Shown here piece after piece: positions 18,858-28,205 of a stretch of DNA of 64,000 nucleotides. Below the pieces are notes generated by a model that saw only the letters and a program-made list of their open reading frames with translations, did no database searches and was not told where the DNA came from. How positions within the stretch are numbered: the first letter of the stretch is position 1; every line of letters starts with the position of its first letter. Both the position numbers and the translations under genes were made by a program. Where the stretch lies: the NCBI GenBank assembly GCA_006218025.1, contig VBWA01000028.1, positions 1-64,000 on the forward strand. The letters are read 5' to 3'. Origin of the DNA: Rhodocyclaceae bacterium. Its GTDB lineage: Bacteria; Pseudomonadota; Gammaproteobacteria; Burkholderiales; Rhodocyclaceae.

Positions 18858-19847
18858 ATGGCAAAAGCCCCCGTTCGTGTTGCAGTGACCGGCGCAGCCG
18901 GGCAGATCGGTTACGCCCTGATTTTCCGCATTGCTGCCGGAGAAATGCTGGGCAAGGATCAGCCCGTGATTCTGCAAATGCTGGAACTCCCGATGGAAAA
19001 GGCGCAGGCGGCCCTGAAGGGCGTCATGATGGAACTCGATGACTGCGCGTTTCCGACACTGGCCGGCATGGTCGGCACCGACGACCCGAAAGTCGCTTTC
19101 AAGGACGCCGATTACGCGCTGCTGGTAGGTGCCAAGCCGCGCGGCCCGGGCATGGAGCGCAAGGATCTGCTGATGGAAAACGCAAAGATTTTCATCGAGC
19201 AGGGCAAGGCACTGAACGACGTCGCCTCACGCAATGTCAAAGTGCTTGTGGTTGGCAACCCTGCCAACACCAACGCCTACATCGCCATGAAATCCGCCCC
19301 CAGCCTGCCGAAGAAGAACTTCACCGCCATGCTGCGCCTCGATCACAACCGAGCGATTTCCCAGCTTGCGACCCGCACCGGCAAGACGGTTTCCGATGTC
19401 GAAAAGATGATCGTGTGGGGCAACCACTCGCCCACCATGTACCCGGATCTGCGCTTCTGCACCGTGGCAGGCGCCGCCGCCCCCGCCGTCGTCAATGACG
19501 ACGCGTGGTACAAGAACGAGTACATCCCGACCGTCGGCAAGCGTGGCGCAGCCATCATCGCCGCGCGCGGCGCTTCGTCTGCCGCTTCGGCTGCCAACGC
19601 CGCGATCGGCCACATGCGCGACTGGGCGCTGGGTACCCAGGGCAAGTGGGTCACCATGGGTGTGCCTTCCGACGGCAGCTACGGCATTCCGCACGACATC
19701 ATCTACGGCGTGCCGGTCACTTGCGACGGCGGCGAGTACAAGCGCGTGGAAGGTCTGAGCGTCGATGACTACTCGCGCACCATGATGGACAAGACCCTCG
19801 CCGAGTTGCAGGAAGAGCAAGCCGGCGTCGCCAGTCTCCTCGGTTGA
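18858..19847 (+). CDS. mdh: Malate dehydrogenase
   Basis: NAD-dependent oxidation of malate to oxaloacetate. The 329-residue product is the cytosolic-like LDH/MDH superfamily type usual in betaproteobacteria. It has [16 protein letters not shown] at the Rossmann fold, [15 protein letters not shown] in the substrate loop, GNPANTNAY, and the active-site His in [14 protein letters not shown] 18858 follows CAGGAG at good spacing; a longer reading starts inside the leader. It is transcribed away from gntR, with the palindrome at 18684 upstream. Confidence 0.96.
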   Translation: MAKAPVRVAVTGAAGQIGYALIFRIAAGEMLGKDQPVILQMLELPMEKAQAALKGVMMELDDCAFPTLAGMVGTDDPKVAFKDADYALLVGAKPRGPGMERKDLLMENAKIFIEQGKALNDVASRNVKVLVVGNPANTNAYIAMKSAPSLPKKNFTAMLRLDHNRAISQLATRTGKTVSDVEKMIVWGNHSPTMYPDLRFCTVAGAAAPAVVNDDAWYKNEYIPTVGKRGAAIIAARGASSAASAANAAIGHMRDWALGTQGKWVTMGVPSDGSYGIPHDIIYGVPVTCDGGEYKRVEGLSVDDYSRTMMDKTLAELQEEQAGVASLLG

Positions 19848-19892
19848 TGACGGGCGACGGGATGAAGCGGACCAGGCCGAGCTTGCGCTGAG

Positions 19893-20912
19893 GTGAACCC
19901 ACCGCTTCATCCTGCCGCCGTTCTTTACCAGGGCGCCAAGCCGTTCCCGGTACTCGCTGCCTGCGAGCACTATGCCGGGTCCGAAAAAACCATACGCAAG
20001 GCGCTGCAGCTGCAATGGGAACTGCGCGTCGACGATCGCCCGGTTTTCGACGTCACCGCTGATTGCGAGGACGGGGCACCCGCAGGGCGTACGGCCGAAC
20101 ATGCGGAAATGATCGCCGGCCTGCTGCTCCATGCCGACAATCATTTCGGGCGACTCGGCGTGCGCATCCATGACGTCACGCACCCGCACTGGCGCGAAGA
20201 CCTGGAGATCATCGTCGGTCGTGCCGGCCGCAAGCTGGCTTACGTCGTCCTGCCCAAGGCAGCCAATGCCGACGATGTCCTGACCCAGATCGTCGCCCTC
20301 GACCAAGTCCGCGCCCTCTATGGCATCGAGCGCGAAATACCGGTGCACGTGATGATCGAAACGCCAGGCGCCCTGCACGAAGTGTGGAACATCGCCGGGC
20401 TGCCTCATGTCGAATCGATCGATTTCGGCCTGATGGATTTCGTCAGCGCCCACCACGGGGCCATTCCCGGCAGCGCCATGCGTTCGCCGGGGCAGTTTTC
20501 CCATCCGTTGATCACGCGCGCCAAATGCGAAATCACGGCGGCCGCCCTGGGCAACGGCGTGGTTCCAACCCACAACGTAACCACCGACCTCGGCGATCCA
20601 GATGTCGTGCGCGAGGATGCGCGCCGCGCGCGCAACGAGTTCGGCTTTCTGCGCATGTGGAGCATTCACCCGCGCCAGATCCAGCCCATCGTCGAAGCCA
20701 TGCGTCCCGATTTCGCGGAGGTGACGGAAGCCGCCGGAATCCTCATGGCCGCGCAAAACGCCAGCTGGGGACCGATCGCATGGGAAGGCAAGCTGCACGA
20801 CCGCGCCTCCTATCGCTACTACTGGGAATTGCTCAGCCGGGCCCATGCCATGGGCGCCGCCGTGCCGACCGAAGCGCGGCGCCGTTTCTTCGCTCCCGCC
20901 GTATCCAGATAG
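19893..20912 (+). CDS. HpcH/HpaI aldolase/citrate lyase-family CoA-ester lyase
   Basis: TIM-barrel lyase of the CitE/malyl-CoA lyase superfamily, 339 residues. Features are the N-terminal [21 protein letters not shown], the acidic metal-ligand region [36 protein letters not shown], the [13 protein letters not shown] motif with the conserved Glu, and FGLMDF. The start is GTG at 19893 after GCTGAGG. It lies between mdh and acnB. A malyl-CoA, citramalyl-CoA or citryl-CoA cleavage role would suit the setting, but the substrate cannot be read from the sequence. Confidence 0.85.
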   Translation: MNPPLHPAAVLYQGAKPFPVLAACEHYAGSEKTIRKALQLQWELRVDDRPVFDVTADCEDGAPAGRTAEHAEMIAGLLLHADNHFGRLGVRIHDVTHPHWREDLEIIVGRAGRKLAYVVLPKAANADDVLTQIVALDQVRALYGIEREIPVHVMIETPGALHEVWNIAGLPHVESIDFGLMDFVSAHHGAIPGSAMRSPGQFSHPLITRAKCEITAAALGNGVVPTHNVTTDLGDPDVVREDARRARNEFGFLRMWSIHPRQIQPIVEAMRPDFAEVTEAAGILMAAQNASWGPIAWEGKLHDRASYRYYWELLSRAHAMGAAVPTEARRRFFAPAVSR

Positions 20913-20959
20913 AAATTCCAGAGTTCGTTTTTCACCGATCCCAACGAGAGGACCTCATC

Positions 20960-23569
20960 ATGCTTGAAGCCTATCGCCAACACGTCGCCGAACGCGGCAG
21001 CCTTGGTATTCCCCCGCTGCCGCTGACCAGGCAGCAGACCGAAGAACTGGTCGCCCTTCTGAAAAGCCCGCCCAAGGGTGAAGAGGCCTTTCTCGTCGAC
21101 CTGATCACCCTGCGCGTTCCGGCCGGCGTGGACGACGCCGCCAAGATCAAGGCCGAGTTCCTCGCGAAAGTCGGCGCTGGCGAGACGGCGTGCGCGCTGA
21201 TCTCCCGCGAGAAGGCCACCGAATTGCTGGGCACCATGGTCGGCGGCTACAACGTCAAGCCGCTGATCGATATGGTCGATGACGCCGTGGTCGGCGCCAC
21301 CGCCGCCAAGGCGCTGAAATCCACGCTGCTGATGTTCGACTTCTTCCACGACGTCGCGGAAAAAGCCAAAGCGGGCAGCGCCAACGCCAAGGCCGTCATG
21401 CAATCCTGGGCCGATGCCGAGTGGTTCACCCAGCGCCCGGAAGTACCGAAGAAGATTTCTGTCGTAGTGTTCAAGGTCACCGGCGAAACCAATACCGACG
21501 ACCTCTCTCCGGCGCCCGATGCCTGGAGCCGTCCCGACATCCCGCTGCACGCGCTGGCCATGCTGAAGAACGCCCGCGAGGGCATCACGCCGGACAATCC
21601 CGGCACGGTCGGCCCGATGAAGCTGATCGTCGAACTGCAGAAGAAGGGCCACCCGGTCGCCTATGTCGGCGACGTGGTCGGCACCGGCTCCTCGCGCAAG
21701 TCCGCCACCAATTCGGTGCTGTGGTGGACCGGCGACGATATCCCCTTCGTCCCCAACAAGCGCTTTGGCGGCTTCTGCCTCGGCAGCAAGATCGCGCCGA
21801 TCTTCTTCAACACCATGGAAGACGCCGGTGCCTTCCCCATCGAGTGCGACGTCGCGCAAATGAACATGGGCGACGTGATCGACATCTACCCCTATGACAG
21901 GAAGATCGAGAAGAACGGCGCGAATGGACCACAACTCATTTCGAAATTCGACTACAAGTCCGAAGTGCTGCTCGACGAAGTGCGCGCCGGCGGCCGCATC
22001 AACCTGATCATCGGCCGCGGTCTCACCACCAAGGCGCGCGACTTCCTCGGCCTGCCCGCCTCCACCCTGTTCCGCCTGCCGCAGCCTCCGGTCGATACCG
22101 GGAAGGGTTTCTCGCTCGCGCAGAAAATGGTGGGCCGCGCCTGCGGCCTGCCCGAAGGCGAGGGAATTCGTCCCGGCACCTACTGCGAACCGCGCATGAC
22201 ATCCGTCGGCAGCCAGGACACCACCGGCCCGATGACCCGCGACGAACTCAAGGACCTCGCCTGCCTCGGCTTCTCTGCCGATCTGGTGATGCAGTCCTTC
22301 TGCCACACCGCTGCCTATCCCAAGCTGGTGGACGTCAAGACCCACCGCACGCTGCCGTCCTTCATCACCGCGCGCGGTGGCATTTCGCTCAAGCCCGGCG
22401 ACGGCATCATCCACAGCTGGCTCAACCGCCTGCTGTTGCCGGATACGGTCGGCACCGGCGGCGATTCCCACACCCGCTTCCCGATCGGCATCTCCTTCCC
22501 CGCCGGCTCCGGCCTGGTGGCCTTTGCCGCCGCCACCGGCGTGATGCCGCTGGACATGCCCGAATCGGTGCTGGTGCGCTTCAAAGGTTCGCTGGAAGAA
22601 GCCGGCAAGCGCGGCATCACCCTGCGCGATCTGGTCAACGCGATTCCGCTCTATGCCATCAAGGCAGGCCTTCTCACCGTCGCCAAGCAGAGCAAGAAGA
22701 ACATTTTCTCCGGCCGCATCCTCGAAATAGAAGGCCTGCCCAAGCTCAAGATCGAACAGGCCTTCGAACTCACCGACGCATCAGCGGAACGCTCCGCCGC
22801 CGGCTGCACCGTGCGCCTGGACAAGGAACCGATCGTCGAGTACATGCGCTCCAACATCACGCTGATGAAGTGGATGATCGCCGAAGGCTACGAAGACAAG
22901 CGGGCGCTGGGCCGTCGCGTCAAGGCGATGGAAGAATGGATCGCCAACGGCACCCTGCTCCAGCCCGACGCCGATGCCGAATACGCCGCCGTGATCGAAA
23001 TCGATCTGGCCGACGTAAAGGAACCGGTGCTCGCCTGCCCCAACGATCCGGACGACGTCAAGACGCTGTCGGAAGTTGCCGGCGAGAAGATCGACGAAGT
23101 ATTCATCGGCAGCTGCATGACCAACATCGGCCACTTCCGAGCGGCCGGCAAGGTACTCGAAGGCAAGACCGACATCCCGACCCGCCTCTGGATCGCGCCG
23201 CCGACCAAGATGGATGCCATGATCCTCAACGAAGAGGGCTACTACGCCATTCTCGGCAAGTCGGGGGCGCGCATGGAAATGCCGGGCTGCAGTCTGTGCA
23301 TGGGCAACCAGGCGCAGATCAAGAAGGGCAGCACGGCGGTGTCGACCTCGACCCGCAACTTCCCCAACCGCCTCGGCATCGACACTCGCGTCTATCTGAG
23401 CTCCGCCGAACTCGCGGCGGTGACGGCGCTGATGGGCAAAATCCCGACCATGGCCGAATACCTGGAGCAGGTGCAGGCGGTCAATGCCAAAGCCGCCGAC
23501 GTGTATCGCTACATGAACTTCGACCAGATCCCAGAGTTCAAGGAAGTCGCGGATACCGTCACAGTGTAA
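20960..23569 (+). CDS. acnB: Aconitate hydratase B
   Basis: Bifunctional aconitase/2-methylisocitrate dehydratase, 869 residues (E. coli AcnB 865). The HEAT-like N-terminal domain ([19 protein letters not shown]), the swivel domain ([33 protein letters not shown]) and the cluster-binding catalytic region ([37 protein letters not shown]) are all present. ATG 20960 follows GAGAGGACCTC. A copy of the dispersed 24-bp motif at 21166 encodes KVGAGETA, aligned without length change to the E. coli protein. A strong terminator follows. Confidence 0.97.
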   Translation: MLEAYRQHVAERGSLGIPPLPLTRQQTEELVALLKSPPKGEEAFLVDLITLRVPAGVDDAAKIKAEFLAKVGAGETACALISREKATELLGTMVGGYNVKPLIDMVDDAVVGATAAKALKSTLLMFDFFHDVAEKAKAGSANAKAVMQSWADAEWFTQRPEVPKKISVVVFKVTGETNTDDLSPAPDAWSRPDIPLHALAMLKNAREGITPDNPGTVGPMKLIVELQKKGHPVAYVGDVVGTGSSRKSATNSVLWWTGDDIPFVPNKRFGGFCLGSKIAPIFFNTMEDAGAFPIECDVAQMNMGDVIDIYPYDRKIEKNGANGPQLISKFDYKSEVLLDEVRAGGRINLIIGRGLTTKARDFLGLPASTLFRLPQPPVDTGKGFSLAQKMVGRACGLPEGEGIRPGTYCEPRMTSVGSQDTTGPMTRDELKDLACLGFSADLVMQSFCHTAAYPKLVDVKTHRTLPSFITARGGISLKPGDGIIHSWLNRLLLPDTVGTGGDSHTRFPIGISFPAGSGLVAFAAATGVMPLDMPESVLVRFKGSLEEAGKRGITLRDLVNAIPLYAIKAGLLTVAKQSKKNIFSGRILEIEGLPKLKIEQAFELTDASAERSAAGCTVRLDKEPIVEYMRSNITLMKWMIAEGYEDKRALGRRVKAMEEWIANGTLLQPDADAEYAAVIEIDLADVKEPVLACPNDPDDVKTLSEVAGEKIDEVFIGSCMTNIGHFRAAGKVLEGKTDIPTRLWIAPPTKMDAMILNEEGYYAILGKSGARMEMPGCSLCMGNQAQIKKGSTAVSTSTRNFPNRLGIDTRVYLSSAELAAVTALMGKIPTMAEYLEQVQAVNAKAADVYRYMNFDQIPEFKEVADTVTV

Positions 23570-23587
23570 GTAATGCCGCAAATCGGC

Positions 23588-23645
23588 GTATCACCAGCGC
23601 CGACTTCTGAGCAACGCCCTCGCAGAGCAATCTGCGGGGGCGTTT
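23588..23645 (+). terminator. acnB terminator with dispersed motif
   Basis: After the acnB stop there is a copy of the 24-bp motif (TATCACCAGCGCCGACTTCT on the plus strand). Next comes the hairpin CGCCCTCGCAGA-GCAA-TCTGCGGGGGCG followed by TTTTATTT, a twelve-pair stem with one G-T pair and a T-rich tail. It also faces the convergent marR gene. A near copy recurs at 29431-29525. Confidence 0.88.
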
Positions 23646-23649
23646 TATT

Positions 23650-24177
23650 TCAGCTCCTGCTCACGCCTTCTCGCTCACGCGCGTCCGAAGCATCCGCTTC
23701 GGTGATTTTTTGCAGCAACGCCGTCAGCAAGCCGATCTCGTCCTTGCCGAGCTGGCTCTTTATCCATGCATCTGATGTTGCCGCCAATTCGGCCATCGCC
23801 TTTTCGACCCGGTCTTTCCCCTTGCGGCTCAGCTTGATGGGTTTGATGCGCTGGTCGAAGTCCGTTTGCGAACGGGTGACCAGGTTTCTGTCTTCCAGCT
23901 GCCGCATGACCTTGGTCAGGCCGCCGGACGTGATGATCAACGATGCCTGAAGTTGCGATGGCGTGAGCTCGAAGGGCGGCGGCGAATTGCGCAGGGTGGC
24001 CAACACGTCGAATTCCGCTGGCGTCAGGCCATGCCTGGCCCACACGCCCTGCGCCTGGGCGATGGCCAAGCCTTGCGCCCGATGCAGATGCAGCATCAAG
24101 GGCATCGTATCCGGGGCATGCGCTTCCGACCATTCATGTCGTGGCATTTTTGTCCGAATTTTTGTCTGCGGCGCCAT
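23650..24177 (-). CDS. MarR-family transcriptional regulator
   Basis: Winged-helix regulator, 175 residues. The MarR core is clear: QGVWARHGLTPAEFDVLATL, LTPSQLQASLIITSGGLTKV (recognition helix), MRQLEDRNLVTRSQTDFDQR (wing) and IKLSRKGKDRVEKAM. It is divergent from the efflux operon at 24289-29419 and most likely represses it and itself through the inverted repeat at 24226. Such regulators often respond to phenolics or drugs; the inducer is unknown. Confidence 0.92.
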   Translation of the reverse strand: MAPQTKIRTKMPRHEWSEAHAPDTMPLMLHLHRAQGLAIAQAQGVWARHGLTPAEFDVLATLRNSPPPFELTPSQLQASLIITSGGLTKVMRQLEDRNLVTRSQTDFDQRIKPIKLSRKGKDRVEKAMAELAATSDAWIKSQLGKDEIGLLTALLQKITEADASDAREREGVSRS

Positions 24178-24225
24178 GCTTTGCTCTCTTCGGGAATTGG
24201 GCGAATTTGTAATTGGATGTAATTT

Positions 24226-24243
24226 ATCTTTCTAGCAAGATAA
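24226..24243. promoter_or_regulatory. MarR operator candidate
   Basis: TATCTT-TCTAGC-AAGATA is an 18-bp inverted repeat with six-base arms and an internal CTAG centre, in the AT-rich gap between marR and the efflux operon. Its size and position suit a MarR dimer controlling both directions. Confidence 0.7.
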
Positions 24244-24288
24244 TCTGCTACTATCATTCCGTCAACACATTCCTTCAAGGAGTTGGCA

Positions 24289-24783
24289 ATGGCAGTGCAA
24301 CGCGAATGGGCGACACCGGTCGCGGCAGGAGCTTTCCTCCTCTCGGCGGTCACGGGCGTCCTGATCTTCTTCCACATCGACAGCGGCCTGAACAAGTTTG
24401 TCCATGAATGGCTGAGTTGGGTGCTGCTCGGCGCCGTAGCCCTGCATCTTGTCGCGAATTTCGGCGGCATCAAGCGCCATCTCGTCGCCCGTCGCGGTCA
24501 GGTGCTGATCGGCGCGTTCGCATTGATACTGGCTCTCAGCTTCTTCAGCCCCGGCGGCCAAAAGAGCGAACCGCCCTTTGCCCCGCCCATCCGTGCTTTG
24601 TCTGCGGCGCCACTGACGACACTGGCCCAGGTGGCCAGGCTTGGCCCCGAACAATTGCGCGAACGCCTGACCACGGCCGGCCTCCAACCAACATCCGACC
24701 AGCAGAGCCTCGCCGACCTGACCGGCCCGGACATGCGCAGGCAGGTACAGGTCATGAGCAGCTTGTTTGCCGTAGCGAAGTGA
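24289..24783 (+). CDS. DUF4405-type membrane protein
   Basis: 164-residue protein of the cytochrome b561-like DUF4405 kind. It has two or three TM helices in the first ~95 residues, with histidines placed to bind heme (FFHIDSGLNKFVHEWLSW and ALHLVANFGGIKRH). A soluble C-terminal part contains a helix-hairpin-like segment (ARLGPEQLRERLTTAGL). ATG 24289 follows AAGGAG. It is the first gene of the efflux operon, and the next gene starts 1 bp after its stop. How it contributes to efflux is unknown; a redox or sensing role is only a guess. Confidence 0.75.
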   Translation: MAVQREWATPVAAGAFLLSAVTGVLIFFHIDSGLNKFVHEWLSWVLLGAVALHLVANFGGIKRHLVARRGQVLIGAFALILALSFFSPGGQKSEPPFAPPIRALSAAPLTTLAQVARLGPEQLRERLTTAGLQPTSDQQSLADLTGPDMRRQVQVMSSLFAVAK

Positions 24784-24784
24784 C

Positions 24785-26266
24785 ATGAGCTCGCCCGGTT
24801 ACGGATTTCCGCTCCTTTCCCGCCAGGCTCGCTGCGCCGCAGTCGCCGCCGTCGCCATCGCGCTTGTTCTGCTGGGTGGCTGTGCCCAGCTGGGAGGGAC
24901 GCGGAACGAGGGGCGGATGTCCTCAGTCCCGATACCGGCAGCGTGGTCCCAAGCCAGCGAGGCAAGCAAACCTGCCTCGGCCACAAGCGAACTGCAGAGC
25001 TGGTGGCGGCGCCTGGACGATCCACTGCTCGACCAACTAATCGCCGCGGCCATGACGGCGGCGCCGGACCTGAGGACGGCGCAGGCGAAGCTGCGCCAGG
25101 CAAGGGCCAGCCGCGATCTCGCAGTGGGGAACCTCTACCCCAGCCTCGGTGTGTCGGCCTCGGCCAACCACTCGAAGACCGGCACGGCCGAAGCCCAGAC
25201 CCAATATACCGCCGGCTTCGACGCGAGCTGGGAGCCTTCGATCTTTGGCGGCAAGCGCGACGCGGCAGCAGGGGCGCAGGCCGACCTTGCGGCCAGCGAG
25301 GCGACGCTTGCCGCGGCGCAGGTTTCGCTCGCGGCCGAAGTCGCACTCGAATACGTGACGCTGCGCGTCTATCAACAGCGGCTGGCCATCGCCCGCGACA
25401 ACACGGCGAGCCAAGACGAAACCTTGCAGCTCACCGATTGGCGGCAACAGGCCGGCCTCACAACAATGCTGAACGTCGAGCAGGCACGTACCAATCTTGA
25501 ACAGACCCGGGCCGCGATTCCTGGTCTGGAGACCGGCCGGGCGCAAGCCGAGCATCGGCTTGCAGTCCTGACAGGACAGGTCCCGGGTGCATTGGCGAAC
25601 AGGCTGCGCGTGGCGAAGCCCCTGCCCAAGGCCCCGGATGGCGTGGCCGTCGGCATACCCGCCGACACGATCCGCCAACGTCCCGATGTGCGTGCCGCCG
25701 AACTGACGCTTCAGGCTGAGGTCGCGCGCAGCGCCGAACAGGAGGCCGCGCTTTATCCGAGCCTGACCCTGTCGGGATCCTGGGGCTGGACAGCATTCAG
25801 CAGCGCTGCCCTGGGCGGCAGCGATACCCTCGTCAGGTCATTGGCAGGCAGCCTCGCCGCTACGCTATTCGACGGGGGCCGCATCCGCGCACGCATCGCC
25901 GTACAGGACGCCGTGCAGGAACGCGCCCTCGTGGCTTACGAATCCAGCATTCTCACCGCCCTCGAGGATGTCGAGAATGCGCTCGTCGCCTACGCCGCCG
26001 GGCGCGAGCGGCTCGACACGCAGCGCCGTGCCGCTGAATCGGCGCGCAGCGCGGCGCAGCTGGCGCGCACGCTGTATGAAGCTGGCTCGGTTGATTTCCA
26101 GCAGGTGCTCAACACCGACCGCACGCGCTTGAGCGCGGAAGACGGTTTGGCCTCCGCCGAGAGCGAGCTTCTCGCGGCGGTGATCAAGCTCTACAAGGCG
26201 CTGGGCGGCGGCTGGCAGCCCGTCGGCGACACGGCAGCAAGCACATCTCAGGACGCACGCTCATGA
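24785..26266 (+). CDS. NodT/TolC-like outer-membrane factor lipoprotein
   Basis: Outer-membrane channel of a tripartite pump, 493 residues. It has an N-terminal lipoprotein signal with lipobox LLGGC (Cys about 33), then two repeated OEP (TolC) domains: WWRRLDDPLLDQLIAAAM and DLRTAQAKLRQARASRDLAV, then DTIRQRPDVRAAELTLQAEVARS and YEAGSVDFQQVLNTDRTRLS. It overlaps the downstream adaptor gene by 4 bp. Its presence in a MacAB-type operon suggests a self-contained pump. Confidence 0.92.
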   Translation: MSSPGYGFPLLSRQARCAAVAAVAIALVLLGGCAQLGGTRNEGRMSSVPIPAAWSQASEASKPASATSELQSWWRRLDDPLLDQLIAAAMTAAPDLRTAQAKLRQARASRDLAVGNLYPSLGVSASANHSKTGTAEAQTQYTAGFDASWEPSIFGGKRDAAAGAQADLAASEATLAAAQVSLAAEVALEYVTLRVYQQRLAIARDNTASQDETLQLTDWRQQAGLTTMLNVEQARTNLEQTRAAIPGLETGRAQAEHRLAVLTGQVPGALANRLRVAKPLPKAPDGVAVGIPADTIRQRPDVRAAELTLQAEVARSAEQEAALYPSLTLSGSWGWTAFSSAALGGSDTLVRSLAGSLAATLFDGGRIRARIAVQDAVQERALVAYESSILTALEDVENALVAYAAGRERLDTQRRAAESARSAAQLARTLYEAGSVDFQQVLNTDRTRLSAEDGLASAESELLAAVIKLYKALGGGWQPVGDTAASTSQDARS

Positions 26267-27495
26267 ACCGCACCGATACCCCCACCCCGACCCCCACCCC
26301 CGATTTCCTCAAGAACAGCGCGGCCGGGACGCTTGCGGGCCGCTGGCGCTGGCTCGTCGCCGGACTGGTGCTGCTCATCGCTGTTGCGGTAGTCGCCTTT
26401 TGGCCCGCCGGCGGATCCCAGCAGGGCCGCTACCTCACCGAAGACGCGGTCATGGGCAATCTGGTGGTTACCATCTCGGCCAGCGGCACGCTGCAGCCGA
26501 CACGTTCGGTCGATGTCGGCAGCGAGCTCTCGGGCACGCTGGAAGCCGTGCTGGTAAACGACAACGATCGCGTGACGAAGGGCCAGGTTCTGGCACGGCT
26601 CGAAACCTCGAAACTGCAAGATGCCGTCGCCAAGTCGCGCGCCGCGGTGGCTCAGATGGAAGCGACGGTGGCGGAAGCACGAGCCAACCTCAACCGCCTG
26701 CGCCACGTCGCCGAACTCTCCGGCGGCAAGGTGCCGTCGAAGTCCGAACTCGAAACGGCGGAGGCCACATTCCAGCGCGCCGTCGCGAACGACACCAGCG
26801 CCCGCGCCACGCTGAAGTCCGACGAGACCAACATCGAAAAGGCGGTGATCCGCTCGCCGATCAACGGCGTCGTCCTCACCCGCAAAGTCGAACCGGGCCA
26901 GACCGTCGCCGCGGCGATGACCACCCCGGTGTTGTTCGTCATCGCCGAGGATCTGACCAAGATGGAACTCCAGGTGAAGGTGGATGAGGCCGATGTCGGC
27001 ACGGTCAAACTCGGCCAGCCCGCCAGCTTCACGGTTTCCGCCTGGACCGGGAGGAGCTTTCCCGCCGTCATCCGGCGGGTCGGCCTGGGTTCGACCATTA
27101 CCGACAACGTCGTCACCTACAAGACGGTGCTCTCGGTCGCCAACGACGACCTGGCATTGCGCCCGGGCATGACCGCCACGGCGCGCATCGTTACCGCCAA
27201 CCGTGAAAATGTCCTGCTGGTGTCCAACGGCGCCCTGCGCTTCACGCCACCGGCGACGGCGGCCGCTCCTTCCGGCAGCATCGTCTCGCGCCTGGTGCCG
27301 CGCCCTCCGACACAAAAAACGCAGCAGCCGGCAACGACGTCGGGCGCGGCACAGGTCTGGATGCTGAAGGATGGCAAACCCTCGGCCATTGCGGTCCAGA
27401 CGGGGCCCAGCAACGGCCGGCAGACGGAGATTACCGGCGGCGAACTCAAGGCCGGCACGCCGATCATCCTCGAATACCAGGAAACGAAGAAGTGA
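26263..27495 (+). CDS. MacA/HlyD-type periplasmic adaptor
   Basis: Membrane-fusion protein, 410 residues. After a low-complexity N-terminus (TPTPTPTPD) there is one TM helix (about 26-45), then the biotinyl-lipoyl halves (SASGTLQPTRSVDVGSELSG and VIRSPINGVVLTRKVEPGQT), an alpha-hairpin and the beta-barrel (LQVKVDEADVGTVKLGQPA). It links the inner-membrane ABC pump to the outer-membrane factor encoded upstream. It shares 4-bp overlaps with both neighbours. Confidence 0.93.
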   Translation: MNRTDTPTPTPTPDFLKNSAAGTLAGRWRWLVAGLVLLIAVAVVAFWPAGGSQQGRYLTEDAVMGNLVVTISASGTLQPTRSVDVGSELSGTLEAVLVNDNDRVTKGQVLARLETSKLQDAVAKSRAAVAQMEATVAEARANLNRLRHVAELSGGKVPSKSELETAEATFQRAVANDTSARATLKSDETNIEKAVIRSPINGVVLTRKVEPGQTVAAAMTTPVLFVIAEDLTKMELQVKVDEADVGTVKLGQPASFTVSAWTGRSFPAVIRRVGLGSTITDNVVTYKTVLSVANDDLALRPGMTATARIVTANRENVLLVSNGALRFTPPATAAAPSGSIVSRLVPRPPTQKTQQPATTSGAAQVWMLKDGKPSAIAVQTGPSNGRQTEITGGELKAGTPIILEYQETKK

Positions 27496-28205
27496 CCCAA
27501 AACGGTGTCGGAGCGCTCCTGATTTCCCTGCGCAAGGTGACCAAGACCTACGGCGAGGGCACGGCGACCGTCCAGGCGCTGAACGGCGTCGATCTCGACA
27601 TCGGGCAAGGCGAGTTCGTCGCCATCATGGGGCCCAGCGGCTCGGGCAAGTCGACGGCGCTCAACATCCTCGGCTGCCTGGACGCTCCCAGTTCAGGACA
27701 TTACCTGTTTCGCGACATCGAGGTCGATGCGCTGACGCGCAACCAGCGCGCGCTGCTGCGCCGGTATTACCTCGGCTTCGTCTTCCAGGGTTTCAACCTG
27801 TTGTCGCGAACCTCGGCGCAGGAAAACGTGGAACTGCCGCTGCTCTATCGCGGCGAGGATGCCGTTCATCGCCATGATGCGTCGCGCCGGGCGTTGGCGC
27901 AGGTCGGCCTCACAGGCTGGGAACACCATACGCCGGCTGAACTCTCGGGCGGCCAGCAGCAGCGCGTCGCCATCGCCCGCGCCATCGCCACGCAGCCGCT
28001 CGTGCTGCTCGCCGACGAGCCGACCGGAAACCTCGACAGCAAGCGCGGCCACGAAATCATGGAGCTGCTGGTTTCGCTCAACCGCGACCAGGGCATCACC
28101 GTGATCATGGTCACCCACGAGCCGGACATGGCCGCCTACGCGAGTCGCGTCGTGCGCTTCGCCGATGGCAATGTCGACAGCGATTCCATGAAGGTGGCCG
28201 CATGA
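27492..28205 (+). CDS. MacB-type ABC transporter ATP-binding protein
   Basis: ATPase of the LolD/MacB class, 237 residues. Visible are Walker A GPSGSGKST, Q-loop VFQGFNLL, signature LSGGQQQRVAIARAIA, Walker B LLADEPTGNLDS and the switch His in VTHEPD. The start is GTG at 27492, overlapping the adaptor stop (GTGA). The permease is a separate gene here, unlike E. coli MacB, where both parts are fused. Confidence 0.94.
   Translation: MTQNGVGALLISLRKVTKTYGEGTATVQALNGVDLDIGQGEFVAIMGPSGSGKSTALNILGCLDAPSSGHYLFRDIEVDALTRNQRALLRRYYLGFVFQGFNLLSRTSAQENVELPLLYRGEDAVHRHDASRRALAQVGLTGWEHHTPAELSGGQQQRVAIARAIATQPLVLLADEPTGNLDSKRGHEIMELLVSLNRDQGITVIMVTHEPDMAAYASRVVRFADGNVDSDSMKVAA

Noticed and set aside
26263-26310. 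TPTPTPTPD repeat as a start-site error in the adaptor
   Set aside because: The frame overlaps the upstream stop by 4 bp exactly like its neighbours, and short Pro/Thr tracts before the TM helix are common in adaptors.
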